A stretch of 64,000 nt of DNA. It comes from Psychrosphaera sp. F3M07. Its GTDB lineage: Bacteria; Pseudomonadota; Gammaproteobacteria; Enterobacterales; Alteromonadaceae. The position numbers and the translations under genes were made by a program. The notes under the pieces are model-generated. The model was not told the DNA's origin. It searched no databases and worked only from the letters and a program-made list of their open reading frames with translations. The stretch lies in the NCBI RefSeq assembly GCF_018860345.1, contig NZ_JAHKPJ010000028.1, positions 1 to 64,000 of the forward strand, given 5' to 3'. Positions 1 to 9,899 of this stretch are shown one piece after another (within the stretch, counting starts at the first letter, position 1; the number at the start of each line of letters is the position of its first letter).

Positions 1-198
1 TTTTGTTTGTTTGGTCAAATAACATGCAAAACTAGGTAAATTAATGCTTTAAAGGTACTTTTTGATGAAATATTGAACGGTTATAACAAATAAACAGCTT
101 AGTTATAAACTTTACTAGCTATGCGCTGAATAGAAGTTATGTATGTATATAGGAGGAGATATATAAAAGAAGATGTATTGTTATAAAGATTTTAATCG

Positions 199-230
199 TA
201 AAAAAGAAAAAAGCCGGGTAAACCCGGCTT
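199..230 (-). terminator. Terminator of the alpha operon
   Basis: A GC-rich hairpin (GCCGGG / CCCGGC with a four-base loop, 213-228) lies just after the rplQ stop codon. Read on the minus strand it is followed by a long run of T, the form of a Rho-independent terminator. It should end the rpsM-rpsK-rpsD-rpoA-rplQ transcript. The next 200 bases to the window edge are AT-rich and show no gene that I can support. Confidence 0.9.
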
Positions 231-234
231 TTCT

Positions 235-636
235 TTATTCTTCAGTAGCTTCAACTACTTCAGCATCTGCATCAAGTTCTGGTCTTTCAACCAGTTCAAT
301 GTAGGCCATTGGTGCTTTATCACCAGTACGGTAGCCGCACTTAATGATACGTGTGTATCCACCTGGGCGTTCATTGTAACGTTGACCTAATTCACTAAAT
401 AACTTACCAACTACTTCAGCGTCTCTCGTACGAGCAAACGCTAAGCGGCGGTTAGCTACGCTGTCTTGTTTAGCCATTGTGATCAATGGTTCAACAACAC
501 GACGTAATTCTTTAGCTTTTGGCAAAGTTGTTTTGATGATTTCATGCTTCACCAAAGAACCCGCCATATTACGGAACATCGCTTGACGATGACTGCTGTT
601 GCGGTTTAATTGACGACCACTCTTACGATGGCGCAT
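235..636 (-). CDS. rplQ: 50S ribosomal protein L17
   Basis: Large-subunit protein near the peptide exit tunnel. The 133 residues begin with [12 protein letters not shown], the highly conserved L17 N-terminus, and carry the RNASGSLV-like stretch near residues 20-30. E. coli L17 is 127 residues, and the extra length is a short acidic tail (EVVEATEE). It is the last gene of the alpha operon, 41 bases after rpoA and directly before a strong terminator. Confidence 0.98.
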   Translation of the reverse strand: MRHRKSGRQLNRNSSHRQAMFRNMAGSLVKHEIIKTTLPKAKELRRVVEPLITMAKQDSVANRRLAFARTRDAEVVGKLFSELGQRYNERPGGYTRIIKCGYRTGDKAPMAYIELVERPELDADAEVVEATEE

Positions 637-677
637 GAGCTTTTCCTTCTAACTAATTCGTTTAACCGTAATTCGGT

Positions 678-1670
678 TTAGTCATTTTCTAACAGACTAG
701 CTGGCGGCCAATTTTCTAGACGCATGCCTAGTGACAACCCGCGAGACGCTAACACGTCTTTTATTTCTGTTAGAGACTTTTTACCAAGGTTAGGAGTTTT
801 AAGTAACTCAACCTCGGTTCTTTGAACCAAATCGCCGATGTATTGTACTTGTTCAGCTTTCAAACAGTTAGCTGAACGAACAGTCAACTCTAGATCGTCC
901 ACAGGACGTAATAGAATTGGATCAAATTCTGGTTTCTCTTCTTCTTGCTGCACTTCAGTAACATCACGTAAATCTACGAACGCTTCTAATTGCTCTGCTA
1001 AAATAGTAGATGAACGACGGATAGCCTCTTCAGGATCCAATGTGCCGTTCGTTTCCATATCAATGATCAATTTGTCTAAATCAGTACGTTGTTCTACACG
1101 AGCACTTTCAACATTATAAGCTATACGCTCAACAGGGCTGAATGAAGCATCGAGTAAAAGACGACCGATTGGACGATCCTCATCGTCAGAGGACACACGC
1201 GCAGATGCAGGAACATAGCCACGGCCACGCTGCACTGTAACACGCATTGAAATTTCAGAACTTGCGCTCGTTAAATTACAAATAACGTGTTCAGGGTTGA
1301 TAATTTCTACATCACCATCGTGCTGAAAATCACCAGCTGTAACAGGGCCGTTACCTGACTTAGTTAAAGTCAAAGTTACTTCGTCTTTCCCTTCTACGCT
1401 AACTGCTAAACCTTTAAGGTTTAACAATATTTCAATCACATCTTCCTGTACGCCTTCTTTTGCACTGTATTCGTGCTGAACACCGTCGATTTCTACTTCG
1501 GTCACTGCACAACCAGGCATAGAAGACAACAAAATTCTGCGCAACGCATTACCTAAAGTATGACCAAACCCACGTTCTAGTGGCTCTAGTGTTACTTTAG
1601 CGCGAGTTGGACTCACCTGTTCTATATCTACAAGCCTTGGCTTAAGGAATTCAGTTACAGACCCCTGCAT
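678..1670 (-). CDS. rpoA: DNA-directed RNA polymerase subunit alpha
   Basis: Alpha subunit of RNA polymerase, which starts core assembly as a dimer and contacts upstream promoter DNA and activators. The 330 residues cover the N-terminal assembly domain (about 1-235, with the conserved [20 protein letters not shown] dimerisation segment) and, after a linker, the C-terminal domain (about 250-320, with RSANCLK and [11 protein letters not shown], the DNA and activator contact helices). Length matches the E. coli protein (329). It lies between rpsD and rplQ in the standard alpha operon order. Confidence 0.99.
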   Translation of the reverse strand: MQGSVTEFLKPRLVDIEQVSPTRAKVTLEPLERGFGHTLGNALRRILLSSMPGCAVTEVEIDGVQHEYSAKEGVQEDVIEILLNLKGLAVSVEGKDEVTLTLTKSGNGPVTAGDFQHDGDVEIINPEHVICNLTSASSEISMRVTVQRGRGYVPASARVSSDDEDRPIGRLLLDASFSPVERIAYNVESARVEQRTDLDKLIIDMETNGTLDPEEAIRRSSTILAEQLEAFVDLRDVTEVQQEEEKPEFDPILLRPVDDLELTVRSANCLKAEQVQYIGDLVQRTEVELLKTPNLGKKSLTEIKDVLASRGLSLGMRLENWPPASLLEND

Positions 1671-1694
1671 TATATATCCTCTTATGTTTCAACT

Positions 1695-2315
1695 TTACTT
1701 AGAGTAAAGTTCAACAATTAACTGTTCGTTAATCTCTGCAGATAAATCAGTACGTTCTGGGTTTGATTTATAAACACCAGACATAGCTTTATTATCTACT
1801 TCAATCCAAGTAGGTTTTTCACGTTGTTCAGCTAACTCAAGAGCTGCAACAATACGTCCTTGCTTCTTCGATTTTTCACGAATAGCAACAACATCTTCTG
1901 CAGACACTTTGTAGGAAGGAACGTTCACTACGCTACCGTTAACAACAATTGCTTTGTGGCTAACTAGTTGACGAGCTTCTGCACGAGTAGTTGCATAACC
2001 CATGCGATAAACAACGTTATCTAAACGGCTTTCTAAAAGTTGCAACAGGTTTTCACCAGTATTACCTTTAATACGAGCCGCTTGTTTATAATAGTTACGG
2101 AATTGTTTTTCTAAAATACCGTAAATACGACGTACTTTTTGTTTTTCACGAAGCTGCAAACCATAATCAGACAAACGAGGCTTACGAGCTCCGTGTTGAC
2201 CTGGTGCAGTATCGATTTTACATTTAGATTCTATAGCACGTACGCCACTCTTAAGAAACAAATCTGTTCCTTCGCGACGACTAAGCTTTAGCTTTGGACC
2301 CAAATATCTAGCCAT
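1695..2315 (-). CDS. rpsD: 30S ribosomal protein S4
   Basis: Primary 16S rRNA binding protein of the small-subunit body. The 206 residues start [19 protein letters not shown] and contain the S4 RNA-binding region around residues 95-155 ([20 protein letters not shown]). Length equals the E. coli protein. In enterobacteria S4 is also the translational repressor of this operon, acting at the rpsM leader. A candidate target fold is present at 3102-3165, so the same feedback is likely here. Confidence 0.99.
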   Translation of the reverse strand: MARYLGPKLKLSRREGTDLFLKSGVRAIESKCKIDTAPGQHGARKPRLSDYGLQLREKQKVRRIYGILEKQFRNYYKQAARIKGNTGENLLQLLESRLDNVVYRMGYATTRAEARQLVSHKAIVVNGSVVNVPSYKVSAEDVVAIREKSKKQGRIVAALELAEQREKPTWIEVDNKAMSGVYKSNPERTDLSAEINEQLIVELYSK

Positions 2316-2337
2316 GTTCTTTCTCCACTAACAGTCG

Positions 2338-2727
2338 TTATACACGACGTTTTTTAGGCGGACGACAACCGTTATGAGGAATAGGTGTCACGTCAGTAAT
2401 GTTAGTGATCTTGAAACCAACGCCATTTAATGCGCGGATTGCAGATTCACGACCAGGACCAGGGCCCTTGACGAAAACTTCAATATTCTTCAAACCGTAC
2501 TCTTTTGCTGCTTCGCCTGCGCGTTCAGCCGCTACCTGTGCAGCGAATGGTGTTGATTTACGTGAACCACGGAAACCTGAACCACCTGCCGTAGCCCAAG
2601 ACAATGCATTGCCTTGACGGTCGGTTAATGTAACGATTGTGTTGTTGAAAGACGCATGGATATGAGCCATACCATCAGCAACCTGCTTTTTTACCTTTTT
2701 ACGTGAACGAGTTGGAGCTTTTGCCAT
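2338..2727 (-). CDS. rpsK: 30S ribosomal protein S11
   Basis: Small-subunit platform protein. The 129 residues match the usual length and carry conserved segments: [19 protein letters not shown] near the start, [13 protein letters not shown] in the middle, and the terminal [13 protein letters not shown]. It lies 17 bases downstream of rpsM and 22 bases upstream of rpsD, as expected for translational coupling in the alpha operon. Confidence 0.99.
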   Translation of the reverse strand: MAKAPTRSRKKVKKQVADGMAHIHASFNNTIVTLTDRQGNALSWATAGGSGFRGSRKSTPFAAQVAAERAGEAAKEYGLKNIEVFVKGPGPGRESAIRALNGVGFKITNITDVTPIPHNGCRPPKKRRV

Positions 2728-2744
2728 TTCTTGCTACCTCCGCC

Positions 2745-3101
2745 TTATTTTGAAATAGGTTTACGTGGACCTTTACGGGTACGCGCATTAGTTTTAGTGC
2801 GCTGACCGCGTAGAGGAAGACTGCGACGGTGACGTATGCCACGGAAACAACCTAGATCCATTAAACGCTTAATATTCAATGTTACTTCACGGCGAAGATC
2901 ACCTTCTACAGTGTACTTGCCTACTTCTTCACGTAATTTATCCAAATCTTCTTCAGATAAAGTTCCGATTTTCGTATCTTCTGCGATACCGGTTGCTGCA
3001 CAAATAGCTTGTGAGCGTGTTTTACCGATGCCGTAAATCGCTGTAAGTGCGATTACAGAATGTTTACGATCGGAAATGTTAATGCCAGCGATACGGGCCA
3101 C
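2745..3101 (-). CDS. rpsM: 30S ribosomal protein S13
   Basis: Small-subunit head protein contacting the 50S subunit and P-site tRNA. From the chosen start the protein reads [10 protein letters not shown] and is 118 residues, the E. coli length, ending in the basic [12 protein letters not shown] tail. Two in-frame GTG codons are present, at 3107 and 3101. AGGAG at 3110-3114 lies eight bases from the 3101 GTG and only two from the 3107 GTG, and family alignments favour the shorter form, so I chose 3101. There is no ATG option. It is first in the alpha operon. Confidence 0.96.
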   Translation of the reverse strand: MARIAGINISDRKHSVIALTAIYGIGKTRSQAICAATGIAEDTKIGTLSEEDLDKLREEVGKYTVEGDLRREVTLNIKRLMDLGCFRGIRHRRSLPLRGQRTKTNARTRKGPRKPISK

Positions 3102-3165
3102 TAACACATCTCCTATAGTTATGGGTCAGTCGAAAAGCCCGTTAGGATACTCGACCTCTGACCGA
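3102..3165 (-). promoter_or_regulatory. Alpha operon leader, candidate S4 repressor site
   Basis: Between rpmJ and rpsM the minus-strand RNA can fold GGTCAG (3158-3163) with CTGACC (3124-3129), with inner TCGA/TCGA pairing, just upstream of the rpsM ribosome-binding site. In E. coli the rpsM leader forms a pseudoknot bound by S4 that traps the initiating ribosome. Position and stem resemble that element. The pseudoknot itself was not worked out here. Confidence 0.6.
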
Positions 3166-3175
3166 TTGTAAATAA

Positions 3176-3196
3176 GGGCGAGAAATATTCTCGCCC
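3176..3196 (-). terminator. Hairpin between spc and alpha operons
   Basis: A perfect eight-base-pair stem (GGGCGAGA / TCTCGCCC, loop of five) lies just downstream of rpmJ on the minus strand. Only a weak T-rich stretch (TTATTTA) follows, so it is either a leaky terminator or a processing/stabilising hairpin at the spc-alpha boundary. Confidence 0.55.
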
Positions 3197-3213
3197 ATCA
3201 AGTTTATGTCGTA

Positions 3214-3327
3214 TTAACCCTGACGCTGTTTATGCTTAGGGTCTGTACAAATTACGCGAACAACACCTGAACGCTTAATTACTTTACAGTTACGACAAAT
3301 CTTCTTAACGGAAGCACGTACTTTCAT
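3214..3327 (-). CDS. rpmJ: 50S ribosomal protein L36
   Basis: A 37-residue protein that short-ORF filters miss. It begins [14 protein letters not shown] and ends DPKHKQRQG. The zinc ribbon ligands are visible as C11, C14, C27 and H32, so this is the zinc-binding (C+) form of L36. It lies 18 bases after secY and closes the spc operon, its normal place. The start is ATG. Confidence 0.96.
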   Translation of the reverse strand: MKVRASVKKICRNCKVIKRSGVVRVICTDPKHKQRQG

Positions 3328-3345
3328 TGCTTATACTCCGCAATT

Positions 3346-4704
3346 TTAGCGGCTATAACCTTTCAGGTTAGCTTTATCTAAAGCGTTTCCTGCTAGGTTT
3401 GCCTTTTTAAGAACAGATTCATATTGATGAGACATCAATAACGTTTGAACCTGAGCCATAAAATCCATGACAACAACAACGATGATTAACAACGATGTGC
3501 CACCAAAATAAAATTGGACGTTCCAAGCTATCATCATAAATTCTGGTACAAGACAAACAAATGTGATGTACATAGCACCAGCTAGTGTCAAACGTGTCAT
3601 TACTTTATCTACGTATCTCGACGTTTGTTCACCAGGTCTGATACCCGGAATAAATGCACCTGAGCGCTTTAAGTTATCAGCTGTTTCTCTCGGGTTGAAA
3701 ACCAACGCCGTATAGAAAAAACAGAAGAATATTATAGCAGCCGCATACAACATTACATATAGGGGTTGCCCTGGAGATAGAGTTAAAGACATTTGCTGCA
3801 AGAAATCTGCAACAGCACCTTCACCTGTACCGAACCAAGCCGCTATTGTACTTGGAAACATGATAATACTACCAGCAAAAATTGGTGGTATTACGCCAGC
3901 CATATTTACCTTAAGCGGTAAATGTGAGCTTTGTGCTTGAAACACTTGGCGGCCTTGTTGGCGTTTAGCGTAGTTAACGACGATACGACGTTGTCCACGT
4001 TCAACAAATACAACAAAGTATGTAACTGCAAAAACAATAACTGCAATCAACATTAGAACTAACAAATGAATTTCGCCCTGACGAGCTTGTTCTGCTGTTT
4101 GTCCTATTGCTGAAGGTAACCCTGCAACGATACCAGTAAAGATCAATATTGAAATACCGTTACCAATACCACGTTCTGTAATTTGTTCGCCTAACCACAT
4201 TAAAAACATGGTTCCAGTTACTAAACTTACAACAGCAGTAAAATAAAAACCTGGCCCAGCATTAATTACTAGTCCCGGCATCATAGTTGGTAAACTGGTA
4301 GCAATACCAAACGACTGGAATGTCGCTAGCACCAGCGTAAAATAGCGCGTGTACTGACTGATTTTCTTACGACCAGACTCACCCTCTTTCTTTAGCTCAG
4401 CTAAAGAAGGGTGCATTACCGTTAACAACTGCATAATAATAGAGGCAGTTATATACGGCATGATACCTAACGCTAATACTGAAGCACGCTCAAGCGCACC
4501 ACCGGAGAACATATTGAACATTTCTACGATGGTACCCTTTTGCTGCTCGAATAAATCAGCTAGTACTGCGGCGTCAATCCCAGGAATTGGAACAAATGAA
4601 CCCAATCGAAATACAACGATTGCAATCAATACAAACCATAAGCGTTGTTTCAACTCGGCAAAGCCGGTTTGTCCGCTTTGTAGGTCTAATCCTGGTTTAG
4701 CCAT
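3346..4704 (-). CDS. secY: Protein translocase subunit SecY
   Basis: Central pore subunit of the SecYEG inner-membrane channel for secreted and membrane proteins. The 452 residues contain about ten hydrophobic segments. The N-terminal part has [13 protein letters not shown] and the plug region ([20 protein letters not shown]), and the cytoplasmic loop has [20 protein letters not shown], all SecY hallmarks. Length is close to E. coli SecY (443). It is encoded between rplO and rpmJ in the spc operon. Confidence 0.99.
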   Translation of the reverse strand: MAKPGLDLQSGQTGFAELKQRLWFVLIAIVVFRLGSFVPIPGIDAAVLADLFEQQKGTIVEMFNMFSGGALERASVLALGIMPYITASIIMQLLTVMHPSLAELKKEGESGRKKISQYTRYFTLVLATFQSFGIATSLPTMMPGLVINAGPGFYFTAVVSLVTGTMFLMWLGEQITERGIGNGISILIFTGIVAGLPSAIGQTAEQARQGEIHLLVLMLIAVIVFAVTYFVVFVERGQRRIVVNYAKRQQGRQVFQAQSSHLPLKVNMAGVIPPIFAGSIIMFPSTIAAWFGTGEGAVADFLQQMSLTLSPGQPLYVMLYAAAIIFFCFFYTALVFNPRETADNLKRSGAFIPGIRPGEQTSRYVDKVMTRLTLAGAMYITFVCLVPEFMMIAWNVQFYFGGTSLLIIVVVVMDFMAQVQTLLMSHQYESVLKKANLAGNALDKANLKGYSR

Positions 4705-4717
4705 AATGTACTTATCC

Positions 4718-5149
4718 TTATTCTACTTTTCCGCCAGCTGCAACGATAGCTTCTAACGCACCTTTAGTAACACGTAGACCAGCTACAGTTACAGCACGAG
4801 AGACAACACCAGACATTACAACTTTTACGAAAAGTACGTCTTTCTTCACTAAACCTGCCGCTTTTAGCGACTCAAGGCTAACTACGTCACCCTCAACTTT
4901 AGCGATTTCAGACAATGTTACTTCATCAGTAACCAACGATTTACGAGAAGTGAAACCGAATTTCGGTAGACGACGTTGTAAAGGCATTTGACCGCCTTCA
5001 AAACCAGGTCTTACACTTCCGCCAGTACGAGATTTCTGACCTTTGTGTCCACGACCACCAGTTTTACCTAAACCAGAACCGATACCGCGACCTACGCGTT
5101 TCTTATCTGTTTTAGCACCTGGAGCTGGAGATAGAGTATTCAAACGCAT
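4718..5149 (-). CDS. rplO: 50S ribosomal protein L15
   Basis: Late-assembly protein of the large subunit. The 143 residues open with [13 protein letters not shown] and contain the glycine-rich [19 protein letters not shown] stretch that threads into 23S rRNA, then the folded C-terminal half. E. coli L15 is 144 residues. It lies three bases after rpmD and 13 before secY. Confidence 0.99.
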   Translation of the reverse strand: MRLNTLSPAPGAKTDKKRVGRGIGSGLGKTGGRGHKGQKSRTGGSVRPGFEGGQMPLQRRLPKFGFTSRKSLVTDEVTLSEIAKVEGDVVSLESLKAAGLVKKDVLFVKVVMSGVVSRAVTVAGLRVTKGALEAIVAAGGKVE

Positions 5150-5152
5150 CGA

Positions 5153-5335
5153 TTACCCCTCCACTTTAATCATGTATTGAACTTGGTTTACCATACCACG
5201 TACACAAGCAGTGTCTTCCAACTCTACTGTGTGGTTGATACGGCGTAAGCCCAAGCCACGTAATGTAGCTTTATGCTTCGGTAAACGACCGATAGAGCTA
5301 CGTATTTGTGTTACTTTAATCGTTTTCTTAGCCAT
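5153..5335 (-). CDS. rpmD: 50S ribosomal protein L30
   Basis: Small large-subunit protein of 60 residues, beginning [16 protein letters not shown] and containing [14 protein letters not shown], the L30 signature. Length is typical of the short bacterial form (E. coli 59). It lies between rpsE and rplO with gaps of only six and three bases, so these genes are surely co-translated. Confidence 0.98.
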   Translation of the reverse strand: MAKKTIKVTQIRSSIGRLPKHKATLRGLGLRRINHTVELEDTACVRGMVNQVQYMIKVEG

Positions 5336-5341
5336 GGTTTA

Positions 5342-5842
5342 TTACCCCAAGATTTCGCCAACGTTAAGACCACGTTTAGCAGCTACTTGTGCAGGAGATT
5401 TCATTCCAGCAAGAGCATCTACTGTAGCGCGAACTACGTTGATTGGGTTAGTAGAACCGTAACATTTTGAAAGTACGTTATGTACACCTGCTACTTCAAG
5501 GACGGCACGCATTGCGCCACCGGCGATGATACCTGTACCTTCAGAAGCTGGTTGCATGTAAACTTTAGATCCAGAGTGACGACCCTTAATTGGGTGTTGC
5601 AATGTACCATTAGTTAACTCTACATTTACCATGTTACGACGCGCTTTTTCCATTGCTTTTTGAATAGCAGCTGGAACTTCACGCGCTTTACCATAACCAA
5701 AACCTACACGGCCGTTTTTGTCACCAACAACAGTTAAAGCAGTGAACGAGAATATACGACCACCCTTAACTACTTTTGATACACGGTTAACCGCGATAAG
5801 CTTTTCTTCGAATTCTGTTTGTTTTGTATCTACATTAGACAT
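5342..5842 (-). CDS. rpsE: 30S ribosomal protein S5
   Basis: Small-subunit protein important for decoding fidelity and mRNA unwinding at the entry site. The 166 residues match E. coli. Seen are the double-stranded RNA binding part ([25 protein letters not shown]) and the C-terminal domain ([13 protein letters not shown]-like segment, [12 protein letters not shown]). It lies nine bases after rplR in the spc operon. Confidence 0.99.
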   Translation of the reverse strand: MSNVDTKQTEFEEKLIAVNRVSKVVKGGRIFSFTALTVVGDKNGRVGFGYGKAREVPAAIQKAMEKARRNMVNVELTNGTLQHPIKGRHSGSKVYMQPASEGTGIIAGGAMRAVLEVAGVHNVLSKCYGSTNPINVVRATVDALAGMKSPAQVAAKRGLNVGEILG

Positions 5843-5851
5843 GAGCTACTC

Positions 5852-6202
5852 CTAGAACTGAAGACCGGCTTCGCGAGCAGCGTCTGCTAACGCTTTCACA
5901 CGGCCGTGATATTTAAAACCGCTACGGTCAAATGACACTTTCTCAACGCCATTTTTAACCGCACGTTCTGCAATTGCTTTACCAACAGCAGCCGCAGCTT
6001 CAACGTTACCTGTAGAAGAAACCGCTGAGCGGATATCTTTTTCTACAGTAGACGCCGCCGCTAACACTTTACCTTCAGGAGAAATTACCTGAGCATAAGC
6101 GTGGCGTGGCGTACGGTGCATTACTAAACGAGTAACACCGTTTTCAATAAACGTTCTGCGAGTGCGTTTGGCACGACGTAAACGAGCTGTTTTCTTATCC
6201 AT
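5852..6202 (-). CDS. rplR: 50S ribosomal protein L18
   Basis: 5S rRNA-binding protein of the central protuberance. The 116 residues begin [16 protein letters not shown], a basic arm typical of L18, and contain [16 protein letters not shown] and the terminal [23 protein letters not shown]. Length is one residue short of E. coli L18. It lies between rplF and rpsE. Confidence 0.99.
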   Translation of the reverse strand: MDKKTARLRRAKRTRRTFIENGVTRLVMHRTPRHAYAQVISPEGKVLAAASTVEKDIRSAVSSTGNVEAAAAVGKAIAERAVKNGVEKVSFDRSGFKYHGRVKALADAAREAGLQF

Positions 6203-6211
6203 CGTCTTACC

Positions 6212-6745
6212 CTACTTTTTCTTAGCCTCTTTGCGACGAATGATTTCATCACTGTATCGGATACCCTTGCCTTTATAAGGCTCTGGCTCACGATAAGCGC
6301 GAATATTCGCTGCAGTTTGACCAATTAGATGTTTGCTAGCACCCTTAACCAAGATTTCTGTCTGGGTAGGTACTTCGATAGTTACGCCTGCTGGCACTTC
6401 GAAATCAACTGGGTGAGAGAAACCAAGTGATAAGTTAAGTACGTTGCCTTTTAAGGCTGCACGATAACCAACACCGTTTAAAATAAGTTTCTTTTCAAAA
6501 CCAGCACTAACACCAACAACCATGTTGTTAATATTAGCTCGAGCAGTGCCCGCCTGTGCCCATGCGTCAGAAAAACCTTCGCGTGGAACAGTGGTAACTA
6601 CGTTGTCAACAACAACCACTTCAACAGCAGGGTTAACACTAATAGCTAACTCGCCTACTTTACCTTTAACTTGTACGTCCTGACCATTAACGGCGATTTC
6701 TACACCGGCAGGAACATTAATAGGTGCTTTTGCTACACGAGACAT
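6212..6745 (-). CDS. rplF: 50S ribosomal protein L6
   Basis: Large-subunit protein near the GTPase-associated centre. The 177 residues begin [16 protein letters not shown] and end with [24 protein letters not shown], the L6 signature. Two homologous halves are apparent. Length equals the E. coli protein. It lies 13 bases after rpsH and nine before rplR. Confidence 0.99.
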   Translation of the reverse strand: MSRVAKAPINVPAGVEIAVNGQDVQVKGKVGELAISVNPAVEVVVVDNVVTTVPREGFSDAWAQAGTARANINNMVVGVSAGFEKKLILNGVGYRAALKGNVLNLSLGFSHPVDFEVPAGVTIEVPTQTEILVKGASKHLIGQTAANIRAYREPEPYKGKGIRYSDEIIRRKEAKKK

Positions 6746-6758
6746 TATGACTCTCCTA

Positions 6759-7151
6759 TTAAGCTACGTAGCCGATGATTTCTCCGCCGATGCCCGCTTT
6801 ACGAGCAGCACGGTCAGTCATCAAACCTTTCGATGTTGATACGATAGCTACGCCAAGTCCACCCATTACTTTAGGTAGATCACCAGTCTTCTTATATATA
6901 CGAAGACCAGGGCGGCTAACGCGTTTAATTGTTTCTATTACTGGATTACCTTCAAAGTATTTCAAAGTAACGTTTAGCTCACGCTTTACATCACCAGAAA
7001 CTTCGTAATCAGCAATAAAACCTTCGCTCTTCAAAAGTTCAGCTAACGCTGTTTTCAACTTTGATGAAGGCATAGTAACGGCAACCTTGTTAGACATTTG
7101 GCCGTTACGAACGCGGGTGAACATATCCGCGATAGGATCTTGCATGCTCAT
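6759..7151 (-). CDS. rpsH: 30S ribosomal protein S8
   Basis: 16S rRNA central-domain binding protein. The 130 residues begin [18 protein letters not shown] and end with [26 protein letters not shown], the S8 signature. In E. coli S8 represses the spc operon by binding the rplE start region. I did not attempt to define such a site here. It lies between rpsN and rplF. Confidence 0.99.
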   Translation of the reverse strand: MSMQDPIADMFTRVRNGQMSNKVAVTMPSSKLKTALAELLKSEGFIADYEVSGDVKRELNVTLKYFEGNPVIETIKRVSRPGLRIYKKTGDLPKVMGGLGVAIVSTSKGLMTDRAARKAGIGGEIIGYVA

Positions 7152-7171
7152 CTTTCAATACTCCCAGATTC

Positions 7172-7477
7172 TTACCAAGAAGCCTTTTTAAGGCCTGGAA
7201 CTTCACCACGCATAGCTGCTTCACGAAGTTTAATACGGCTTAAGCCGAACTTACGTAAAAAGCCATGAGGACGACCGGTCACGTTACAACGATTACGTTG
7301 ACGTGAAGGACTTGAATCACGAGGAAGCTCTTGAAGTTTAAGCACTGCTGCCCAACGGTCTTCATCAGACGTGTTAACGTCATTGATAGTAGCCTTTAAG
7401 TCGGCACGTTTAGCAGCGAATTTAGCAACTAATTTGGCACGTTTTACATCACGTGCTTTCATTGATTGTTTAGCCAT
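7172..7477 (-). CDS. rpsN: 30S ribosomal protein S14
   Basis: Small-subunit head protein. The 101 residues begin [16 protein letters not shown] and carry [21 protein letters not shown] near the C-terminus. Only one cysteine of the zinc-ribbon positions remains and the protein is the long form, so this is the zinc-free (C-) type of S14. It lies 11 bases after rplE. Confidence 0.99.
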   Translation of the reverse strand: MAKQSMKARDVKRAKLVAKFAAKRADLKATINDVNTSDEDRWAAVLKLQELPRDSSPSRQRNRCNVTGRPHGFLRKFGLSRIKLREAAMRGEVPGLKKASW

Positions 7478-7488
7478 AACTCTACACC

Positions 7489-8028
7489 TTATCCTTTAAA
7501 TGGGAAGTTGAAAGCAGCTAACAAAGCGTGACCTTCCTCATTTGATTTTGCTGAAGTAGTAATAGTGATATCTAAACCACGTATCTTATCTACTTTATCA
7601 TAATCAATTTCAGGAAAGATAATTTGCTCGCGTACGCCCATACTATAGTTACCACGACCATCAAATGATTTCGGGTTTAAACCACGAAAGTCACGAACAC
7701 GAGGAAGTGCTATTGTAATTAGACGCTCTAAAAAGTCCCACATACGCTCACCGCGTAGAGTTACCTTGGCACCGATCGGGTATCCTTCACGGATTTTGAA
7801 ACCAGCAACTGATTTACGAGCTTTAGTTACAACAGGCTTTTGACCAGCAATAGATTGCATGTCAGAAGTTGCTGCTTCTAAAACTTTCTTGTCAGCTAGG
7901 GCTTCACCCAGACCCATGTTCAGGGTAATTTTCTCAAGTCGAGGGACTTGCATGACAGATGTGTAGCCGAACTGTTTCATCAATTCAGGCACTACGCTGT
8001 CTCTATAAGTATCATGCAGTTTCGCCAT
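7489..8028 (-). CDS. rplE: 50S ribosomal protein L5
   Basis: 5S rRNA-binding protein of the central protuberance. From the chosen ATG the protein is 179 residues, starting [16 protein letters not shown], exactly the E. coli length. GGAG lies seven bases upstream of this ATG, which decides it against an in-frame start 12 bases earlier. Conserved segments include [12 protein letters not shown] and [16 protein letters not shown]. It lies 14 bases after rplX. Confidence 0.98.
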   Translation of the reverse strand: MAKLHDTYRDSVVPELMKQFGYTSVMQVPRLEKITLNMGLGEALADKKVLEAATSDMQSIAGQKPVVTKARKSVAGFKIREGYPIGAKVTLRGERMWDFLERLITIALPRVRDFRGLNPKSFDGRGNYSMGVREQIIFPEIDYDKVDKIRGLDITITTSAKSNEEGHALLAAFNFPFKG

Positions 8029-8042
8029 CGTATACTCCAAGA

Positions 8043-8357
8043 TTAGATAGTTTTACCATTAGATTTGAAGAAACGAACTTTTTTCCCATCTTCAAATTTA
8101 AAACCTACACGATCTGCTTTCCCAGTTTCTGGGTTAACAATCGCAACATTTGATACGTTGATTGACGCTTCTTTCTCAATAATTCCACCAGGCTGCTGTA
8201 GTTGTGGTACAGGCTTAGTGTGTTTCTTGATCAAGTTGATCCCTTCAACGATTACTCGTTCAGTACCAGCGATAACTTTTAAAACTTTAGCAGTTTTACC
8301 TTTATCTTTGCCGGCAATTACGATGACTTCATCATCACGACGAATTTTGCTTGCCAT
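8043..8357 (-). CDS. rplX: 50S ribosomal protein L24
   Basis: Assembly-initiator protein of the large subunit. The 104 residues include the KOW motif ([21 protein letters not shown], residues about 7-28) and [30 protein letters not shown], diagnostic of L24. Length equals E. coli. It is the second gene of the spc operon, 10 bases after rplN. Confidence 0.99.
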   Translation of the reverse strand: MASKIRRDDEVIVIAGKDKGKTAKVLKVIAGTERVIVEGINLIKKHTKPVPQLQQPGGIIEKEASINVSNVAIVNPETGKADRVGFKFEDGKKVRFFKSNGKTI

Positions 8358-8367
8358 GTTTAGCTCC

Positions 8368-8736
8368 TTAAATTACTTCAGGTGCCAAGGACACGATTTT
8401 CATGAACTTGTCGTTACGTAATTCACGTGTAACAGGTCCAAAAATACGAGTACCAATTGGCTGCAAGTTGGCGTTCAATATAACAGCTGCATTGCTGTCG
8501 AAACGGATGGATTGACCATCTGGACGACGTACGGCTGCTTTAGTGCGAACTACCACCGCGTTAAGAACATCACCTTTTTTAACTTTACCGCGAGGAATTG
8601 CTTCCTTAACAGTAACTTTAATGATGTCGCCTACACGGGCATAACGTCGGTGAGAGCCACCTAGAACCTTAATACACTGTACGCGACGTGCACCGCTGTT
8701 GTCAGCCACATCAAGCGTAGTTTGCATTTGGATCAT
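8368..8736 (-). CDS. rplN: 50S ribosomal protein L14
   Basis: Large-subunit protein that makes an inter-subunit bridge. The chosen ATG gives 122 residues starting [16 protein letters not shown], the universal L14 start and length, with GGAG seven bases upstream. A longer in-frame reading to 8796 is not supported by the family. It is the first gene of the spc operon, about 95 bases downstream of a good sigma-70 promoter (8831-8859). Confidence 0.98.
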   Translation of the reverse strand: MIQMQTTLDVADNSGARRVQCIKVLGGSHRRYARVGDIIKVTVKEAIPRGKVKKGDVLNAVVVRTKAAVRRPDGQSIRFDSNAAVILNANLQPIGTRIFGPVTRELRNDKFMKIVSLAPEVI

Positions 8737-8830
8737 GTTTAGTGCTCCACTATTAAATTTACTTCTACTGCCCTTTCGGACAAAGCTACGTTCCAAACCT
8801 TTACAAGGTTACCCTCAAAAAGGGCGCGCA

Positions 8831-8859
8831 AGTGTAACTGAACCTCCTAACGAATTCAA
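8831..8859 (-). promoter_or_regulatory. Promoter of the spc operon
   Basis: On the minus strand TTGAAT (8854-8859) and TACACT (8831-8836) are separated by 17 bases, followed by a GC-rich start region (TGCGCGCCC). The E. coli spc promoter likewise has a GCGCC-type discriminator, a feature linked to stringent control by ppGpp. The 230-base gap between rpsQ and rplN holds this promoter and the S10 terminator. Confidence 0.75.
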
Positions 8860-8975
8860 CCTAAGTTTTGAATTTGTTTAAGATTTGTTCAATTACGATT
8901 TAAAACCATACTATTGACCGACTGGTCGCGAAGTAAGGGTTAAAATACAGATTCATTATTACTCTGTATTTGTAT

Positions 8976-9004
8976 AAAAAAACCGGAGCTAAGCTCCGGT
9001 TTTC
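8976..9004 (-). terminator. Terminator of the S10 operon
   Basis: Stem CCGGAGC / GCTCCGG (8983-8999) with a three-base loop, flanked on the minus strand by a run of seven T. It follows rpsQ, the last S10 operon gene, and precedes the spc promoter, so it separates the two transcription units. Confidence 0.9.
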
Positions 9005-9027
9005 ATTACAAAAGTTCTTTAATCAGA

Positions 9028-9282
9028 TTAAAGAGCTTTTGCTTTTTCTATTACGTCTACTAACGTCCAAGATTTATTCTTAGATAGTGGACGACATTCA
9101 CGGATTGTTACCGTGTCGCCAGTTCCACATTGGTTAGTTTCGTCATGTGCGTGCAACTTAGTTGTACGCTTAACGAATTTACCGTAAATAGGGTGTTTTA
9201 CCTTACGTTCGATAGCAACAACAATAGACTTGTCCATTTTGTCGCTAACTACGCGGCCTTGTAATGTACGGATTTCGCTCAT
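9028..9282 (-). CDS. rpsQ: 30S ribosomal protein S17
   Basis: 16S rRNA 5'-domain binding protein of 84 residues, E. coli length. It opens [19 protein letters not shown] and contains [19 protein letters not shown] and [18 protein letters not shown], the S17 signature. Its start overlaps the rpmC stop by one base, so translation is coupled. It is the last gene of the S10 operon. Confidence 0.99.
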   Translation of the reverse strand: MSEIRTLQGRVVSDKMDKSIVVAIERKVKHPIYGKFVKRTTKLHAHDETNQCGTGDTVTIRECRPLSKNKSWTLVDVIEKAKAL

Positions 9283-9476
9283 TACGCACCTGCCTTAGTT
9301 TGTGCAATTACTGTTTTAACACGTGCAATGTTGCGACGTACTATTTTCAGTAAATGTGATTGAGCTAGTTGACCCGAAGCATGTTGCATGCGCAAATTGA
9401 ATTGCTCACGTAACAAACTTAGTAGTTCAGCATTTAGCTCTTCTACAGATTTATCTTTAAGTTCGCTAGCTTTCAT
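9282..9476 (-). CDS. rpmC: 50S ribosomal protein L29
   Basis: Protein near the nascent-chain exit that helps dock trigger factor and SRP. The 64 residues start [21 protein letters not shown] and contain [16 protein letters not shown], conserved in L29. Both ends overlap neighbours by one base (rplP stop, rpsQ start), a tightly coupled arrangement. Confidence 0.98.
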   Translation of the reverse strand: MKASELKDKSVEELNAELLSLLREQFNLRMQHASGQLAQSHLLKIVRRNIARVKTVIAQTKAGA

Positions 9477-9889
9477 TACATCACCGTTCTAGTTACAAAA
9501 GTGGTTTTGAATGGTAATTTACGTGCTGCAAGTTTAAATGCATCACGTGCTAGTTCTTCACTAACACCATCCATCTCGTAAAGTACTTTACCAGGTTGAA
9601 TTTCAGCAACCCAATATTCTACATTACCTTTACCTTTACCTTGACGAACTTCTAACGGTTTTGCCGTAATTGGTTTGTCAGGGAAAACGCGGATCCAAAT
9701 TTGACCTTGACGCTTTACTGCACGAGTCATAGCACGACGAGCTGCTTCGATTTGACGAGCAGTCATACGGCCACGGCCAGTAGCCTTAAGACCGAAAGTA
9801 CCAAAGCTAACTTTGTTACCGTTTTGTGCTAATCCACGGTTGCGGCCTTTATGCTGCTTACGGAATTTTGTACGTTTTGGTTGTAACAT
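9476..9889 (-). CDS. rplP: 50S ribosomal protein L16
   Basis: Large-subunit protein close to the A site, needed for late 50S assembly. The 137 residues begin [19 protein letters not shown] and contain [15 protein letters not shown] and [16 protein letters not shown]. coli L16 is 136 residues. It lies 10 bases after rpsC and overlaps rpmC by one base. Confidence 0.99.
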   Translation of the reverse strand: MLQPKRTKFRKQHKGRNRGLAQNGNKVSFGTFGLKATGRGRMTARQIEAARRAMTRAVKRQGQIWIRVFPDKPITAKPLEVRQGKGKGNVEYWVAEIQPGKVLYEMDGVSEELARDAFKLAARKLPFKTTFVTRTVM

Positions 9890-9899
9890 AGTCTACTCC

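Noticed and set aside
151-234. AGGAGGAG followed by an ATG on the plus strand near the window start.
   Set aside because: The spacing is 14 bases and the frame runs antisense into the alpha terminator and rplQ; no protein family fits.
838-1119. Plus-strand open frames within ribosomal genes and elsewhere.
   Set aside because: They lie wholly inside strongly conserved genes on the other strand and lack family matches or ribosome-binding sites.
3101-3107. GTG at 3107 as the rpsM start.
   Set aside because: The ribosome-binding site is only two bases away and the family length and sequence fit the GTG at 3101.
8737-8796. Longer L14 reading with an extra N-terminal 20 residues.
   Set aside because: All known L14 proteins begin at the MIQMQ-type methionine, which has its own GGAG site; the upstream part is the leader.
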